NCBI GenBank assembly: GCA_902806595.1
Contig: CADCXC010000008.1
Location: 248,001 to 312,000, forward strand
Source of the DNA: Pyrenopolyporus hunteri
Taxonomy: Eukaryota; Ascomycota; Sordariomycetes; Xylariales; Hypoxylaceae
Direction: 5' to 3'
Length of the DNA: 64,000 nucleotides
Position numbers and translations under genes: made by a program. Below the pieces are notes generated by a model. That model did no database searches and had not been told where the DNA came from. It saw only the letters and a list, made by a program, of their open reading frames with translations. This document shows, one piece after another, positions 1 to 13,515 of the stretch (position 1 is the first letter of the stretch; each line of letters starts with the position of its first letter).

Positions 1-512
1 TCGTCGGCGGGGGACTGTTGTCGCTCGTTGACGCTTTGGGTGGTAATATCAGCCAGAGGCGTCCCGTGCAGCTCGGACGGTTCCTCGGACTGGGCTGGTG
101 TCGGCATGTGAGGTGGACTCTCGGGTGTTGCCTCTTTACTAACCTTGCGTGACGAAGCGCTCTTTCGCTTCTTCGGCGATGCTTTCTTAACCGATGACTC
201 AGGCCCAATAACAGTGGCGGCGGACTGATCGGGATCGAGTGCCTCGCTGGACTCGACAGGGGGCTCTAGGGCGACGCTGGCGCTCTTCCTTGCACGGCCT
301 GCGCGAGGTGTTGCGGGTGCGGCGGACTTCCTTCTGCTCTGAGTTTGGCGGCGCGAGGCTTTGGAGGTTGAAGTCTCGGGAGCGAATTCATCTTCGCTAT
401 CTTCTTCTTTTATTTTCCTGGTGGTATTTGCTACAACCTCTTCTTCATCCTCGGATTCGATTATAGGTGCACGTCGAGCGGCGGCGGCGCGACGAGTGGG
501 TCGTGTGGACAT
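1..512 (-). CDS. Probable condensin subunit SMC4, N-terminal part (cut by window edge)
   Basis: An uninterrupted minus-strand frame starts at ATG 512-510 (MSTRPTRRAAAARR) and stays open to base 1, giving about 170 residues. The protein is basic at its start, then has an acidic patch (ESEDEEE), a Lys/Arg/Ser-rich region (PKKRKSASSRK, a likely nuclear localisation signal) and a conserved-looking segment near the window edge, LHGTPLADITTQSVNERQQ. That layout fits the disordered N-terminal tail of fungal SMC4, the ATPase of condensin that compacts mitotic chromosomes. The ATPase head itself lies outside the window, so the name rests on the tail only. It is divergently arranged with the ELYS-domain gene at 1215. 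Other basic nuclear proteins remain possible; that this is a real protein start is more certain than its name. Confidence 0.5.
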   Translation of the reverse strand, partial: MSTRPTRRAAAARRAPIIESEDEEEVVANTTRKIKEEDSEDEFAPETSTSKASRRQTQSRRKSAAPATPRAGRARKSASVALEPPVESSEALDPDQSAATVIGPESSVKKASPKKRKSASSRKVSKEATPESPPHMPTPAQSEEPSELHGTPLADITTQSVNERQQSPAD

Positions 513-1214
513 TATTGCTGCTGCTGCTGCTACTGTTGTTGTTGATCGACAGCTTGGGGGGTACGCACGGCACGGTGTTGAAGTCGGTTATTCAATTCAT
601 GTGCCGGGAGTTATAGACTCGTCCTAGTACCCGTCACCATATGCTGCTTACTCGGTTGTTGCCGTCGTTTTTATCGTCGTCGTAGCTGTCGTCGTCGTCG
701 TCGTATCGTCGCAGATCCTATCGTCGTGTACCCGCATATGTAGGTAGGTAGGTAAATATGTAGGTATGTTTTCTCAAATGTAATTTGATAGTGGCGGAAT
801 AAATTGGGTGCCAGGGTCTCGGGTGGAGGGCGGAAAGTAAACATAAACAATTGGCGTTCTGCATTAGAAGCCCCTTTTACCCCACAACCCCCACCAAAAT
901 ATGAGTTGACCTACTAATTTACTACCTAAGCCACATATACCTATATCAGCCCGTGGCGCGTCACGCCTGCGCCCGTCTCAGACTGTAGCAATTGCGGATG
1001 TGGATTGAAAACGCGATATGGGGCAGTACGTACCCTGGTAGTACGCATTCAGCTCCGTATCCGACGAATTCCCGGCGCATCTTTAGATACAAGTACCTAG
1101 GTATTCTATCGATTCCACCTGAGCTTCATTTCTTCTACATCTATAAATCATTGTACACTTATCGTCGTCTCCGACGTCCTAGATTGTAAGATTCTGACTC
1201 TCCGGGTATTCAAA
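513..1214. promoter_or_regulatory. Divergent promoter region with short tandem repeats
   Basis: This is the shared 5' region of the minus-strand SMC4-like gene and the plus-strand ELYS gene. It contains a CTG/TTG run just upstream of the minus-strand start (about 516-545), a degenerate GTC triplet repeat (about 660-715) and a TAGG tetranucleotide run (about 741-770). No further coding frame is convincing. A bidirectional promoter role is inferred from gene layout only. Confidence 0.45.
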
Positions 1215-2218
1215 ATGGTTGAGGCCTTAAAGTTCGACCGTGTTTTCGGTCCTCTGGATCCGTTCCCCTACGATCGGCCCTTTGTCCAACACCTCGAGGC
1301 CTCTCGTCGGAGTCTTGAGGGTTCTCTGTTTATTGACCGGGTCATGAAAGTCCTCAACCTGTCGAAAGGTATATCTCCGAAACGATTATGCTATCTGTTA
1401 TACTACCCGTTACGCCCAACCGCGTCGTGGTGCTAATTTTGCTTCTACGTGTAGCTGCCGGACATTACCCTCCCAAGAATAGCGGCGCGCTTCGGCAGCT
1501 CTACGAACAAATCTGCGAGAGCAAGAGCGCCGGCGTTTACCACAAGTTCTCGGTGGTCTATTATTTGTTGCTCGACGTCGACGACCGGAATGGGAGCAGC
1601 CGGGCTGAATCCTATTCGCAACGGAGTAGCTTGCCCAAAAAGTACAAGATCTTCATGAAAGGCTTGTGGCATATGGACGCGCTACAGTTCGACCTCGCAT
1701 TGCAGTATCTTACACATCCCTCGCTTGAACCCGACTTTGTCGACGACATCATCACCATACTCGTCCGCCACTCCAAGGACGGCGATTACAGTCTACCCCT
1801 TGCCTATTACCATTCCGTCCAGCCTATCATCCAATCGCCGAGCGCGCTGGGGCTCCTATTCGATGCCCTTGCGCGATCCAGCGTTATCGACGCCTTCCAA
1901 TTCTCGCGATCGCATGCCGATTTCATGCGGCGACAACTATTCAACCGCCTTGTCCTATCTGTGCTAGAGTCCGCAAACAGCGACCACTCCGCTGAGAGAG
2001 CGCTCGACTTAACCAGCTTACCATTCGATGCGCAGGAAGAACAATGGTTCAGGGAATGCTTGGAGAGCGGCGACGGAAAACGACTGGCGGCGGCTAAGGA
2101 TGCGCTCCTCATGCGCAGGATCGCCGCCGGTGACACCGGATACGGAGGGGAAGCAGGTACTTGGGCCGTCATCCTAGAAGGTGTCAAGACGGGGAGCGGA
2201 GGTCGTGCACAGGCTTGA
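1215..2218 (+). CDS. ELYS-domain nuclear pore complex assembly protein
   Basis: Two exons, 1215-1368 and 1455-2218, encode 305 residues. The 86-bp intron 1369-1454 has donor GTATAT, a CTAAT branch-like site near 1432 and acceptor GTAG; splicing joins NLSK to AAGHYPPKNS in frame. The start ATG has a good context (CAAAATGG). The protein resembles the small fungal members of the ELYS family: a start of the type DRVFGPLDPFPYD, a helical middle (KKYKIFMKGLWHMDALQFD, SLEPDFVDDIITIL, AYYHSVQPII), and a C-terminus AVILEGVKTGSGGRAQA that matches the usual family ending. ELYS proteins help assemble nuclear pore complexes at the nuclear envelope and chromatin. The poly-Ala/Gly linker near residue 280 is less conserved. 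Confidence 0.78.
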
Positions 2219-2626
2219 CCGAATCGCGCCTGTTGCGATTGGGTTATTTTCATCAGGGTTGCATAGCGCCGGCGTTTGGTTTTTTCTTTCTTTCTTTTAG
2301 GTCTACTATGGTAACAAGGAATGCGATGGCTCATCCTACTATGCTGGCACCTAAATCCTTTTACCTTGTACTTCATCAGACTCAGATAATCTTATTAAGG
2401 AGATTTGCCGTCTCCCATACGCCTACCCAATGCCGTTTCTAATGTATTCCTGATATAACCCAATTCCTGAACGGGCATCCTTTCCGTACGACATGCACCA
2501 TGCATCCTTCTTCCCTGCTAGACGATCAACCTAAAACAGAAAAAAAAAACACATCCGTCACATCCTGAAAAAAAAAAAAAAAAAAAGAGGCAAGCCCATC
2601 CATACAGATATGTTATAGATTATATG
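2219..2626. other. Intergenic region with A-rich tracts
   Basis: This holds the 3' region of the ELYS gene and the downstream side of the minus-strand tRNA. Two A runs, about 2540-2550 and 2567-2586, are the only distinctive feature. Short frames here overlap the ELYS 3' end and show no protein-like character. Confidence 0.5.
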
Positions 2627-2631
2627 AAAAA
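2627..2631 (-). terminator. Pol III T-run terminator of the tRNA gene
   Basis: On the minus strand a run of five T lies four bases past the 3' end of the tRNA-Glu gene, which is the usual RNA polymerase III terminator. Confidence 0.7.
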
Positions 2632-2635
2632 GAAA

Positions 2636-2719
2636 CTCCGAATCGGGGAATCGAACCCCGGGCTTGACGGTTCACAACGAGATGAGAGCGTCAAATGTTA
2701 GCCACTACACCAATTCGGA
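2636..2719 (-). tRNA. tRNA-Glu(CTC) with a 12-nt intron
   Basis: On the minus strand the acceptor arms TCCGAAT and ATTCGGA pair perfectly with discriminator G. The D arm follows GTGTAGTGGCTAAC and the T arm is CGGGG-TTCGATT-CCCCG. The anticodon stem TGACG/CGTCA encloses loop CTCTCA, then the intron TCTCGTTGTGAA, then C, so the anticodon CTC is at 2684-2686 and the intron (2671-2682) sits one base 3' of it, the canonical eukaryotic position. The mature length would be 72 nt. The gene ends 119 bp short of the AT-rich block's left inverted repeat, with its 5' end facing the block. Confidence 0.93.
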
Positions 2720-2838
2720 TTATATTTGCCGGGGTTTTATTTTGACTATATGTATTTGTGTCTTTCGTGACGTCAAATGCTACAGTGGGAAGTTATCAGG
2801 TACCCCACCATAGAAACCGACAGTGGGCCATTTAACCT

Positions 2839-2887
2839 AAACCGCCAAACCGCCAAAACTCATGGTCTCATAATCTAATTACATAAT
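2839..2887 (+). repeat. Left terminal inverted repeat, 49 bp
   Basis: The repeat begins with two copies of AAACCGCC, then AAAACTCATGG, then ATAATCTAATTACATAAT after a four-base TCTC segment. It matches the reverse complement of 31082-31130 at 45 of 49 positions. The four mismatches are all C here versus T there: two CpA in the tandem octamers, one CpT and one CpA in TCTC/TTTT. Confidence 0.88.
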
Positions 2888-5294
2888 AAACCCGTACTAT
2901 ACGTTATATTGTATTTTTAAACGTTAAATTTATTATAATTACAAGGTATTTTAAGGTATTTAATATATTATTTTATAATAAAATTATTATAATAAATTAA
3001 TAAATTAATAGATTTAATTAAACGATTTATTGTTAATTAAAATAAATAATTTTAAATTTATTAAATATATAATTATATATATATAAATTTTTACGACAAT
3101 AAATAATTTATAAAATAATATAATAATAAAAGTTAAATATAAAAATAATTTTTTATATTATACGTTATATTTTATATTTATACGCATTTAAAAAATAAAA
3201 TAGATATATTTTAATTAAAAATAAATATAGAATTATAAAAAAAAAAAGTATAAATATTCGTAATTAAGAAATAAAAAATATCTAAAAAAATAAAATTAAT
3301 TAAAAAATAAATTAATAAATCTACGAAATAAATTTATTAATTATTTTTTATCTAATTACTTTAATTATTACGTTTAAAAATAAATTTATTTTCGTTATAA
3401 AAATAAAAGTTTATTTTCGATATAAAAAACATTAAAACTTAAATTAACCCTACGAATATTTATTTTCGTAATTTTTTATTTTATAATATTTTAATTATTA
3501 TTTCCTATATTAAAAATAAATAAAAATAATTTTAATTTTAAATTTTCTCGAATATTTTCGTTAATATCGTCGTTTAATTAATTAATATATTATACGAATC
3601 GAAATCGTTTAAATAATAAATTAATTAAAATATTTTCGTCGTTATTTTTTAAAATATATAAATTATATAAATTATTTTAATAAAATTTATAAAATTTAAT
3701 ATTAAATAAATTAATAAAACGCATATCGTCGTTAATTTACTTCGTATAATTTAAACTTTTGTAATTAATATTTTCCTTAAATATAATTCGAAAACATTTC
3801 TTGCTATTTTACGACGTAATAAAAAATCCGATTCGTAGTTTAAAAAATTTATTTTTTACATTTTTTTATATAAAATTTTGTTTATATCCATCGATAAATT
3901 TCGATAAAAAAATAAAAAATTTAACGTTTTTAACGTTATAAAAAAATAATAACGTAACGTCGAAAAATAAAAATTAAATAAATCGAATAAAAAAATATTT
4001 TATAAAAACGTATTAAAAAAAAAAATAATATATATTATTATATTAATTTATTATTTATAAAACGATATTATACGTTTTATCGAAATAATGTAATATATAC
4101 ATCTATAATTTAAATATATCTTTCGTTTTAAATTTCGATTTTAAAACTAAAAATAAATTATTATAATTAAAAAATCGATAAATATTGTAATAAAATAAAA
4201 TAAAATTATAAATTCCGTGTAAAATATTATTTTTTTCGATTATAACTACGTTTTTTACGTATTTTTATATATTATTTACCATAAACCATTTTTTAATATT
4301 AAACGAAATTATATAAACGTAATTAAACTTAATTATATCTTTAATAATACGATAAAATTTAATACGAATTTTATAAATTAAAATAATAATCGAAAATATA
4401 AATAAAAATTTTTAATTATTTGTAACGTAATTAAATATAAAAATAATATTCGAAATAAAATAATTATTTATATTTAATCGATAAAATATTTCGATTCGTA
4501 ACGCGTATTATAATCGTAAAATAAATTTTATTTTATCTTTAAAAAATATCTATTTTTCGAAATTTAAAACGATAAAATATTTTTAATTTATAAATAAAAT
4601 TATTAATTAATTTTAATTATATTATAATTTATAAAAATATAATTTATTATTTAATTATTTAAATATATAAAAATAATATCGTTTATTATTATTTAAAATT
4701 AAAAAGATATTATCGTTAAATACTTTTATATAAAAATTATAATTAAATAACATAAATATCGAAAAAAAAAAATTATTATTATTTTTATTTTCGTAACTAT
4801 TTTTTTTTTTATTTTCGTATTAAACATTTTTAACGATAATATAATATATATAATATATTATTATATAATATAATCTTTTATTATTAAATATATATAAATT
4901 AAATAATAAATAAAAATTAATAAAATATTTTAAATAATAAATATCGAAAATTCGAAAAAAATATTCGTTATTTTTATATAATAAAATTTTAAATAATTTA
5001 AAATATCGAAACGTTATATTAAAAATATATAAAATTTTCGAATTTAACGAAAAAAATTTAATAATTTGTAATATTAACTTTTTATTATAATTCGATATTA
5101 TTAATAAAAAAATAAAATTAAAAATATAAAAATAAAAACATTATTTAATATTTGCGATTTACGTAACGTAGATATATAAAAAAAATATAAATACGTAATT
5201 TATAAATAATTTACGAAAAAATATATATAGTTTACGCTTCGATATTAACTTTATTAAATATTTAAATAACGTTTTTACGTATTATTTACGTAAT

Positions 5295-5296
<2 letters not shown>

Positions 5297-5329
<33 letters not shown>
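5297..5329. repeat. Uninterrupted T33 tract
   Basis: This is the longest homopolymer in the window. The sequence to its right (TTATTATATATTAATAT) loosely resembles the tail side of the dispersed A-tract repeat described elsewhere in the block, so it may be another decayed copy. Confidence 0.6.
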
Positions 5330-5331
<2 letters not shown>

Positions 5332-6797
5332 TATATATTAATATAAAATTTTAAACTTCGTTAACTTTAATAATTCGACCATTTATATAATTTAAATTAT
5401 TTAAAATAATATTTATTTTTATTTATTATTTTAATTATTTTAAAATATATTAACTGCTTTTAAAATTTTTCGTATTAAATAACGACGATATCGATTATAA
5501 TTTAAATTATTACGTTTATTATATTTTAATCGATAATATTTAAATTATTAAAAACGATATAAACCGTTTTTACTTTAATTTTTTTAATTAATTTAATAAT
5601 CCGCGATTTATATAATCGATTAATAATATTTTACATAATAAAAAATATTAACTTTATATTTTTCGACTTTTTAAAAATTTTATAAATACGTTATAATTAA
5701 ATTATTCGATTTAATATTAATTAATTATTAAATACTTTATCTTATAACTCCTAATTTTAATTATTAATTATTTTTTTATAATAATTTATTTCTACTTTAA
5801 TGTAATTTCGATATTTTATACGTTTTTAACAATAAAACTAAATATTTAAAAATTAAAAAACGAAAATATACGATATTTTATAACGAATATTATCGAATTA
5901 CATAATTATATTATAATTATAAATAAATTTATATAATTTTTAAAAAATAAAAATTTTAATTTTTTTATAATAAAATAAATATTTACGATTAAAAAACCCT
6001 TTTATTTATAAACGATATTAAAAATACCCTTTTTTTATATATCGACATTTATAAAATATTTAATTGAAAAAAATTTATATCGATATTTAAATTAAAAAAT
6101 AATAATTATATATTAATTCTTTACGTATTTTATTTACTTCGATTGTTATATAAATAAAAAACCTTATTTTATAATAAAAAATTTTATTAATTTTACGAAG
6201 TAAATTTTAAATATTTATTTATTCGATTTACGTAAATAATTTTCGATAATATAATTACGCGATTTTTCGAAACTTCGAAAATAAATTAATTTATTTTTTT
6301 CGTTTTCGAAAATATTATTAACGATAATATTATAATATCTTTTAAAAGTATAACGATATCGTTCGTTTCGTAAATATTTTAATTATTTAAAGATAAATTA
6401 TTTACTTCGAATAAACGTTTTTATTTTTAAACTTACGATAATAATGGCGATAATAATTTTAATAACCGTAAAAATAAATTATATTAATATTATTTTATTA
6501 ATAAAAAAATTATAATATGTTAAAATAATAAAAATAATAATTTATTTAACGATAATAATAACAAATTTAAAAAAAATCGTTTTATAATTAAAAATAAAAT
6601 ACCTTAATTATTTAAATCGATTAATAACGTTTTAAATAATAATATATATAATAATACAAATAATAAAAATAACATTAAATTAAATGTTTATAATATAAAT
6701 TCGAAATAAATTATCCTTTTTAAATATATAAAATAATATTAATATAACATTAATAAAAAAAATAAATATAATAACAATAATTATAATAATTTTTTAA

Positions 6798-6966
6798 TAT
6801 ATATTACGATTCGATACGATAACCCATTTTTATTAAATAATCGATATTAAAACTTCGAATAATTTCGTTATTATCGACGTTTTTATATATTTCTTTTTTT
6901 TTTTTTTTCCTTTTTATAATATTAATAAAATTTTATCCTAACTTTTAATATTACATACCGTATTAA
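6798..6966 (-). repeat. Dispersed LTR-like repeat, copy A
   Basis: Read on the minus strand, it runs from a GTAATATTAAAAG segment through TTATTAATATTATAAAA and an A-rich tract, a TATA-like stretch, then ATATCGATTATTTAATA and finally ATCGAATCGTAATATAT. Copies at 24303-24490 (minus) and 25358-25548 (plus) align over the same order of blocks, with differences that are mostly C/T or G/A. Confidence 0.55.
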
Positions 6967-9900
6967 TAAATATATATAATATATTTAAATTTTACCCCGC
7001 CTATTTTTATTTTTATAAATAATTTTAATATTAAATAACGTTTTATAATAATTTATTTTTTAAATAATTTCTAAAAATAATTTATATATTAAATATTATT
7101 TAATTAATTTTACGATTTATTATAAATATTTATTACGATATTATACGATCGTTTAATATTATTTATTAATCGATAATAAAATACGAGATAATTTCGTTAT
7201 TCATTATATATATATAAAATTATAATTTAAAAAATTACGATTATTTAATAAAGTTAAATAATTAATAATAAAAGAAAAAATATTTATAAATTATAATTTA
7301 TTTATTTTCCATTTTTTTTATTAAATTAAAATAAAATAAAATAATAACTATTTATAAATATTAATAACTTAATAAAAAAAAATTTTAATAAAAATCGATT
7401 ATTTTAAATATTATATATATCCATTTTAAATTACGACGCGTACTTATTTCCGTGTAATTATACTTTTTATCGAATAGTTTTTAATTCGTTAATATTTTAT
7501 TATAATTAATTCGAATTATATTTAATTTCGTTTAATTTACTTCGATATTAAATTATTTTTTTATAAAATATTTCGTTTAATATTAATAATAACTATTTAC
7601 TTTCGATAATATAATATTTTAAATAATCCCTTAAAATATAATAACTTTTTTTATATAAATTTAATAAATTATATTAAATAAAATTTAAAGGGTATCGTAT
7701 AAGTTATTTATTATAAAATTATTACGTTTCTAAAACTAAAAAATTATCGAAATTATATCTCTTTAATAATTTTTATAATTTTTATATTAATCGTATTAAA
7801 TCGAAATTCGTTTTATTAATTATATTTATAACGAAATTAATCGTATCGTTATTTACGTTAAATTATATATAATAAACGTAACTAATTTTTTAATAATTTT
7901 TTTTCGATATAAATATAATATAATAATTATTTTATTATTTAATAAATTTAATATATTTTTATTTTAAAATATCGTCGTAAATAATATAAAACGTTATTTA
8001 ATTAACGATATTATCGTAATCGAATATATTATTATTTATTAAAAATTTAAAATATACCTATAAATATTAAATTAATTTTTATATTAAAATTATTAAAATA
8101 TTTTATAAAAATTTATAATTTAATATTTTATTACGTTTTTAAATAATTATATTTATTATTATTCGATTTTCTTATTTTATTTATTAAAATTTTATTTGTA
8201 AAATTTAAAAATTCAATAACTTTATTATTAAATCGTTTCGTTTTTATTTAAATTAATTATAACTACTTTTAATTTATTATGTATAATTAATATAAATTAT
8301 ATAAATATTATAAAAAATATTTTAACGTCGTAATTCATTTAAATTAATTATAATCGAAATTTTAATTTAATTATAAAGAAAAAATATTAATTTAATATAT
8401 TTATAAATAAAAAAATAAATTTATTAACGTTATATTATAATATTATGTAAAAATATACATTAATATTAATATAAATTTTAAATCTAACGAAGTAAAACTT
8501 TTAATATCCATCTATAAATTATATATAATTAAAGTTCGAAACCGTAAATATTTACTTCTCTACCGTTTTTTTAAATCGTCCTTTTTCGAAACGTTATCAT
8601 ATAATTTTTAAATATTATTTCCTATAAATATTATAAATTAAATTACGAATAATATTTAATTTTAAATACTTTCGAATAATTTTTTAAATCTAATTTCTAT
8701 CTAAATTTTCGAATAAATTTAATATTTATTAATAATTATTAAAAAATTTATATAATCGATTTTTAATATATTATTATTTATTTAAATCGTTAATCTTTCG
8801 AACTATATTATTTTTAAAATAAATTCGAATTAAAAATAATAAATTAATTTTAATACCTTAAATATATTATAAATAATTTAAAATCTCTTTATTATATATA
8901 TTTTAATGGTATATAAATTTATATATATATTTTATAAATTCTTTAATATAAATAACCTATTTATAATAAAAATACTCCTATTATTATAACTTTCGTTCGA
9001 AAAATCGTAATAATATATTAATTTTAAATTGTTTTTTTTTTAAATATTCGATAATTTAAAAATATAATAATTTTATTTAAAAAAATCGAAATATTTTTAC
9101 TTTAATATTATCGATATTATATTCTTTTTAATAAATATTCCATTCGAATAAATATTATTAAAGTATTTAATAATTAATTTTAAAATTATATTCATTTCGA
9201 AATTTATAAAAAATTTATATTTATAAGATTTTATTATTTAAATATTAATTAACGATTAAATTTTTATATAATTTTAAATTTATCTTAAATCGTAATATAT
9301 TAATTTTATTAATTTAAATATATAATTATCGAAAAAAAATAAAAATAAATAAAAAAAATAATTATAATAAAAAATTATAAATTAAAATATAAAATTTTTC
9401 GTAATATTAATTAATATAAATAATATAAAATAATGTAATTTATATCGATAAAAAGTTAAAAAAAATTCGATAATCGATTATACGAAACTATTTATAAATT
9501 ATTCGTTTAATTATAAAATTATATTTATTTAAATTTATAATAATAAAATTTATATATAATATAAAAAAAAACGCTTTTTACGAATATTATTTAAATTTAT
9601 TACGGGATTTTAATATAATTTTAATTTAAAAATTTAAAATTAAATTATTTTAATTTATATATATCGATAATTAAATATTTTAAAATATAAATTAAAACTA
9701 TTATTAAAAAATTAAATTATTTATTTTTTATAAAAAAAATATTTTTAATGTATATTAATTAAAATAAATAAATTTAAAATATTTAACTTTTTATAAATTA
9801 TTAATTTAAGTATATAATAAAAAAAATACTTTTATTTATAATTAAAAAATAATTATTAAAAATTATTAACGAAACGTTTTTATTAACGCGTAATAAAATA

Positions 9901-12760
9901 TATAATAAAATTTTTTAACTTTTATTAACAAAATTCGATATTTTTTTTAACGCGTAATAAAATTTTTTTTAATAAATATTTCGATTTTAAATTAATATTT
10001 TATATTAATGTTAATAATCGAATTTCGATCGTTAATAATTAAATGAAATTTTAATTATTAGTAATAATTTTATTTAATTTTTAAAAACGTTACATAATAC
10101 CGTAAAATCTTCGATAATAATAAATAAACTTTTATATTTAATCGAAATATCGAAACGTTCGAAATAATTATTATTATATATAATAATAATTAATTCGAAA
10201 AAAAAATCGAAAAAACGAAATTATTTATTATTCTATTTTACGATAATATTATATTTAATATTAAAATAATTTATATAATATATCTAAATATTTAAATAAT
10301 AATTAATATTATAAATTAATTTATTTAATATTCGATATTTTTAAATTCTTAATACGATTATTAAATCGATAAATATTATTTATACTTTAATAATAACTAA
10401 TTTCAACGTATATAAAAAAAATATAAAATAAATATTATTAAAAATATATAATAAAAAAAAAAATTTATTTTATAAAAAAATTATTTAATTTTTTAACGAT
10501 AATTATTATTAATAATATTTTATTTACTTCCTCCTTTTCTATTAATTTATTATTAATAAATAAAAAAAAAATACGAAAAATTTAAAAAGTCATTAAATTT
10601 TTCGAACTTATTAAATCCGTTAAATCCGTTACCTTTTTACTAACCTATTATTTTTTTAAATTTAAATTTTACTATCATTTACACGTACCGATTTAAATTT
10701 AATATTAAATCTTATTATATATAATTTTAAATTAATTTTATTACGAATAAAAAAATTAAATATAACCTAATTACGTTAAATAATTTTTTTTTATCCAACA
10801 TCGAAACGGTTATTATAAATGTATTAAAAAAATATAATAATATATAAAAAAAAAACGCTTACTATAAAATAAATAAAAAAATTTATTTTAAACGAAATAA
10901 TATAATAACCAAACTATAAATTAAATTATTTTTTTATTAATATTACGTTAATAATATCGAAAAAAAAATAACACTTATTTTAACTTACGTAATAAAAATT
11001 TATATATTTATTAAAAATTTTATTTAATATTACGTTAATATATATCGATATAAAATAAATAAACGTTATAATTTTTTACTTTAAACTTTTTCGTTTTTTA
11101 TACGATTAATTTATAAATAATATAATTTATAAATTTAACTTTAATAAATAAAAACTTTATAAATAAATTAAAAATATAAAATTTATTTCGAAAATAACTT
11201 TATTATAATTTAATAAAATTACTTTATTATAATTAAAAAATTATAAAAAAATAAAAATAAATTATTTATTAAACCTAAAAATAAACCTTTAAAAAATTTT
11301 AAAAAATATTATTATATATATATTATTTATAATTTATATAATTATATATCGAAACTATATAAAACCCCTTCCCTAAAAATATAATATTAACGACTTATTA
11401 TTTCCCTTTTATCCGTTTATATTTACGTAAAAAACTATAATTTAAAATAAAAACTCGAATAATAATTTATTTTTTAATAATTTAAAATTTCCACTATTAT
11501 AATCGAATTTCGATCCGTATTTTATTCCGTTATTACCACTTAATAAATTATAAAAAATAACTCTTTTAAATTAAAATAAAAAATCGTTTTAAACTTATTT
11601 CTAAATATATAATAAAACAATAAAAATTAATTAATTTTTTAAAACTAATTAAAAAAATCGTTAATATTTAATAAAAAATAACTAAATTTATTATACGTAT
11701 TAACATTTCGCCGACATAAATTTTTATCGATTTTATATCTAACAATAATAACCTCCTAAATATTATAATCGTCGCTAAAAAAAAAAAATAATTTTTTTTA
11801 TCGTAAAAATTAAAAAAATTAAAATAAAACGAAATAATTATATCAATATAATAAACGAAATAAACTATAAATCTCGATAAAAACCTACCTATAATAACTA
11901 ATATTATATCGATTAAAAAAATCCTTATATTTTATAATTATTAAATTATTATTAAATAAATTATTTAAATAAAAAAACCAAATATATCGTTTTTAAACAA
12001 AAAATCGAAAAAATTTATATAAAATATTATAATTATCGTTAATAAAAAACGATCTAATAATTTTTCGTAAAATCTAAAATCACTTATTACATTAAAAAAA
12101 TTAAATTTCCGTATTAAATTATCATTAATTAATAAAAAATCGTATTTATTTATCGACATCGATATAAATCTTATTACCGCTTTAAATTTTTATAACTATA
12201 ATCGTTTTAATAAAATATTTATTAATAAATTTTTTATATTTTTATTTATATATTTTTTATAATAATATAATACATTTATTAAAAAACGTAAAATTATATA
12301 ACCGTTAATTAAATTTATTAAATTTATAAACCGTAACTTTCAATTAATTAATATCGATAAAAATTTTAATAATAATTTATAAAAAAACTAAAATTAATTA
12401 ACTTCGTAACTTATTTAAAAAATATCAAATAATAAATATAATATTTATTAATAAATATCATTATTTAAACCTAAATATTATAAAAAACTTATACGTAAAA
12501 AACTTTTATAAACTCGTTAAAATTAAATAAATTAAATTAAAATAACTTATCGATATAATTATAATTATAATATACTATTTTAATCGATATTTATAAATAC
12601 ATACTTACATTTCTTTAATTTTTTTTCCCTACTTTTTTTTTAAAATATATAAATTTATTAAATTAAATATTTAAATAAATATATAATTTTTATTTACGAT
12701 TTTAATATTTAAATATTTATAAAAAAATACAACTTTAATATAATACGACTATTTATTACC

Positions 12761-12792
<32 letters not shown>

Positions 12793-13230
12793 TTTATATA
12801 CCCGCTTTTTATTACGCTATTAATTACTCAATACCGTTAAAATATCATATAATATCGTAATATAAACCTTATTTTTACAATTAAATAAATATAAATAAAA
12901 TTTTAAATTAAATCCATATAAATACCTACTTACTTAATAAATCCATTTAAATTTTAATCGAAATTTATTTTTTATTTTAAAATAAAAATTTAATACTTAA
13001 AATTAAAAAAAAAAATAAAATAATTAATAAAAATAAAAAACAATTAATAAAATCGATTCGAATTATAATTAATTTAAACTTTTTAATATAATTTAATATA
13101 TTTTATTTTAAAAATTAAAATATATTTTTTAAAATAAATTTAATTTTTATAATTATTATTTTAATTATAATTCCTATTATAATTTATATTATAATTTAAC
13201 TTTTTATAATTCTTTTTATTTAATAATTTT

Positions 13231-13515
13231 TATTATATATATCGACTATTATATTAATTATTATATTAATTATTATATCGATTATTATATTTATTATTAT
13301 ATTAATTACCGTTATATTAATTATCGTTATATCGATTATTATTATATCGATTATTACTATATCGACTACCGCTACATCGACTATTACTATATCGATTATT
13401 ACTATATCAACGTTATTATATCGACTATTACTATACCTATTATTATACTTATTATTACACCTATTATTATTATATCGATTACTATATTTACTATTATATT
13501 TATTATTATATAAAT
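13231..13515. repeat. Degenerate 12-15-bp minisatellite
   Basis: About 285 bp made of variants of TATATCGATTATTAC and TATATTAATTAT. Units differ mainly by C/T changes (TCGATTATTAC, TCGACTACCGC), consistent with an older tandem array altered by RIP. Confidence 0.6.

Noticed and set aside
11965..12159. 64-codon minus-strand frame inside the AT-rich block
   Set aside because: It consists of Ile, Phe, Asn, Lys and Asp codons expected from AT-rich sequence and has no recognisable motif.
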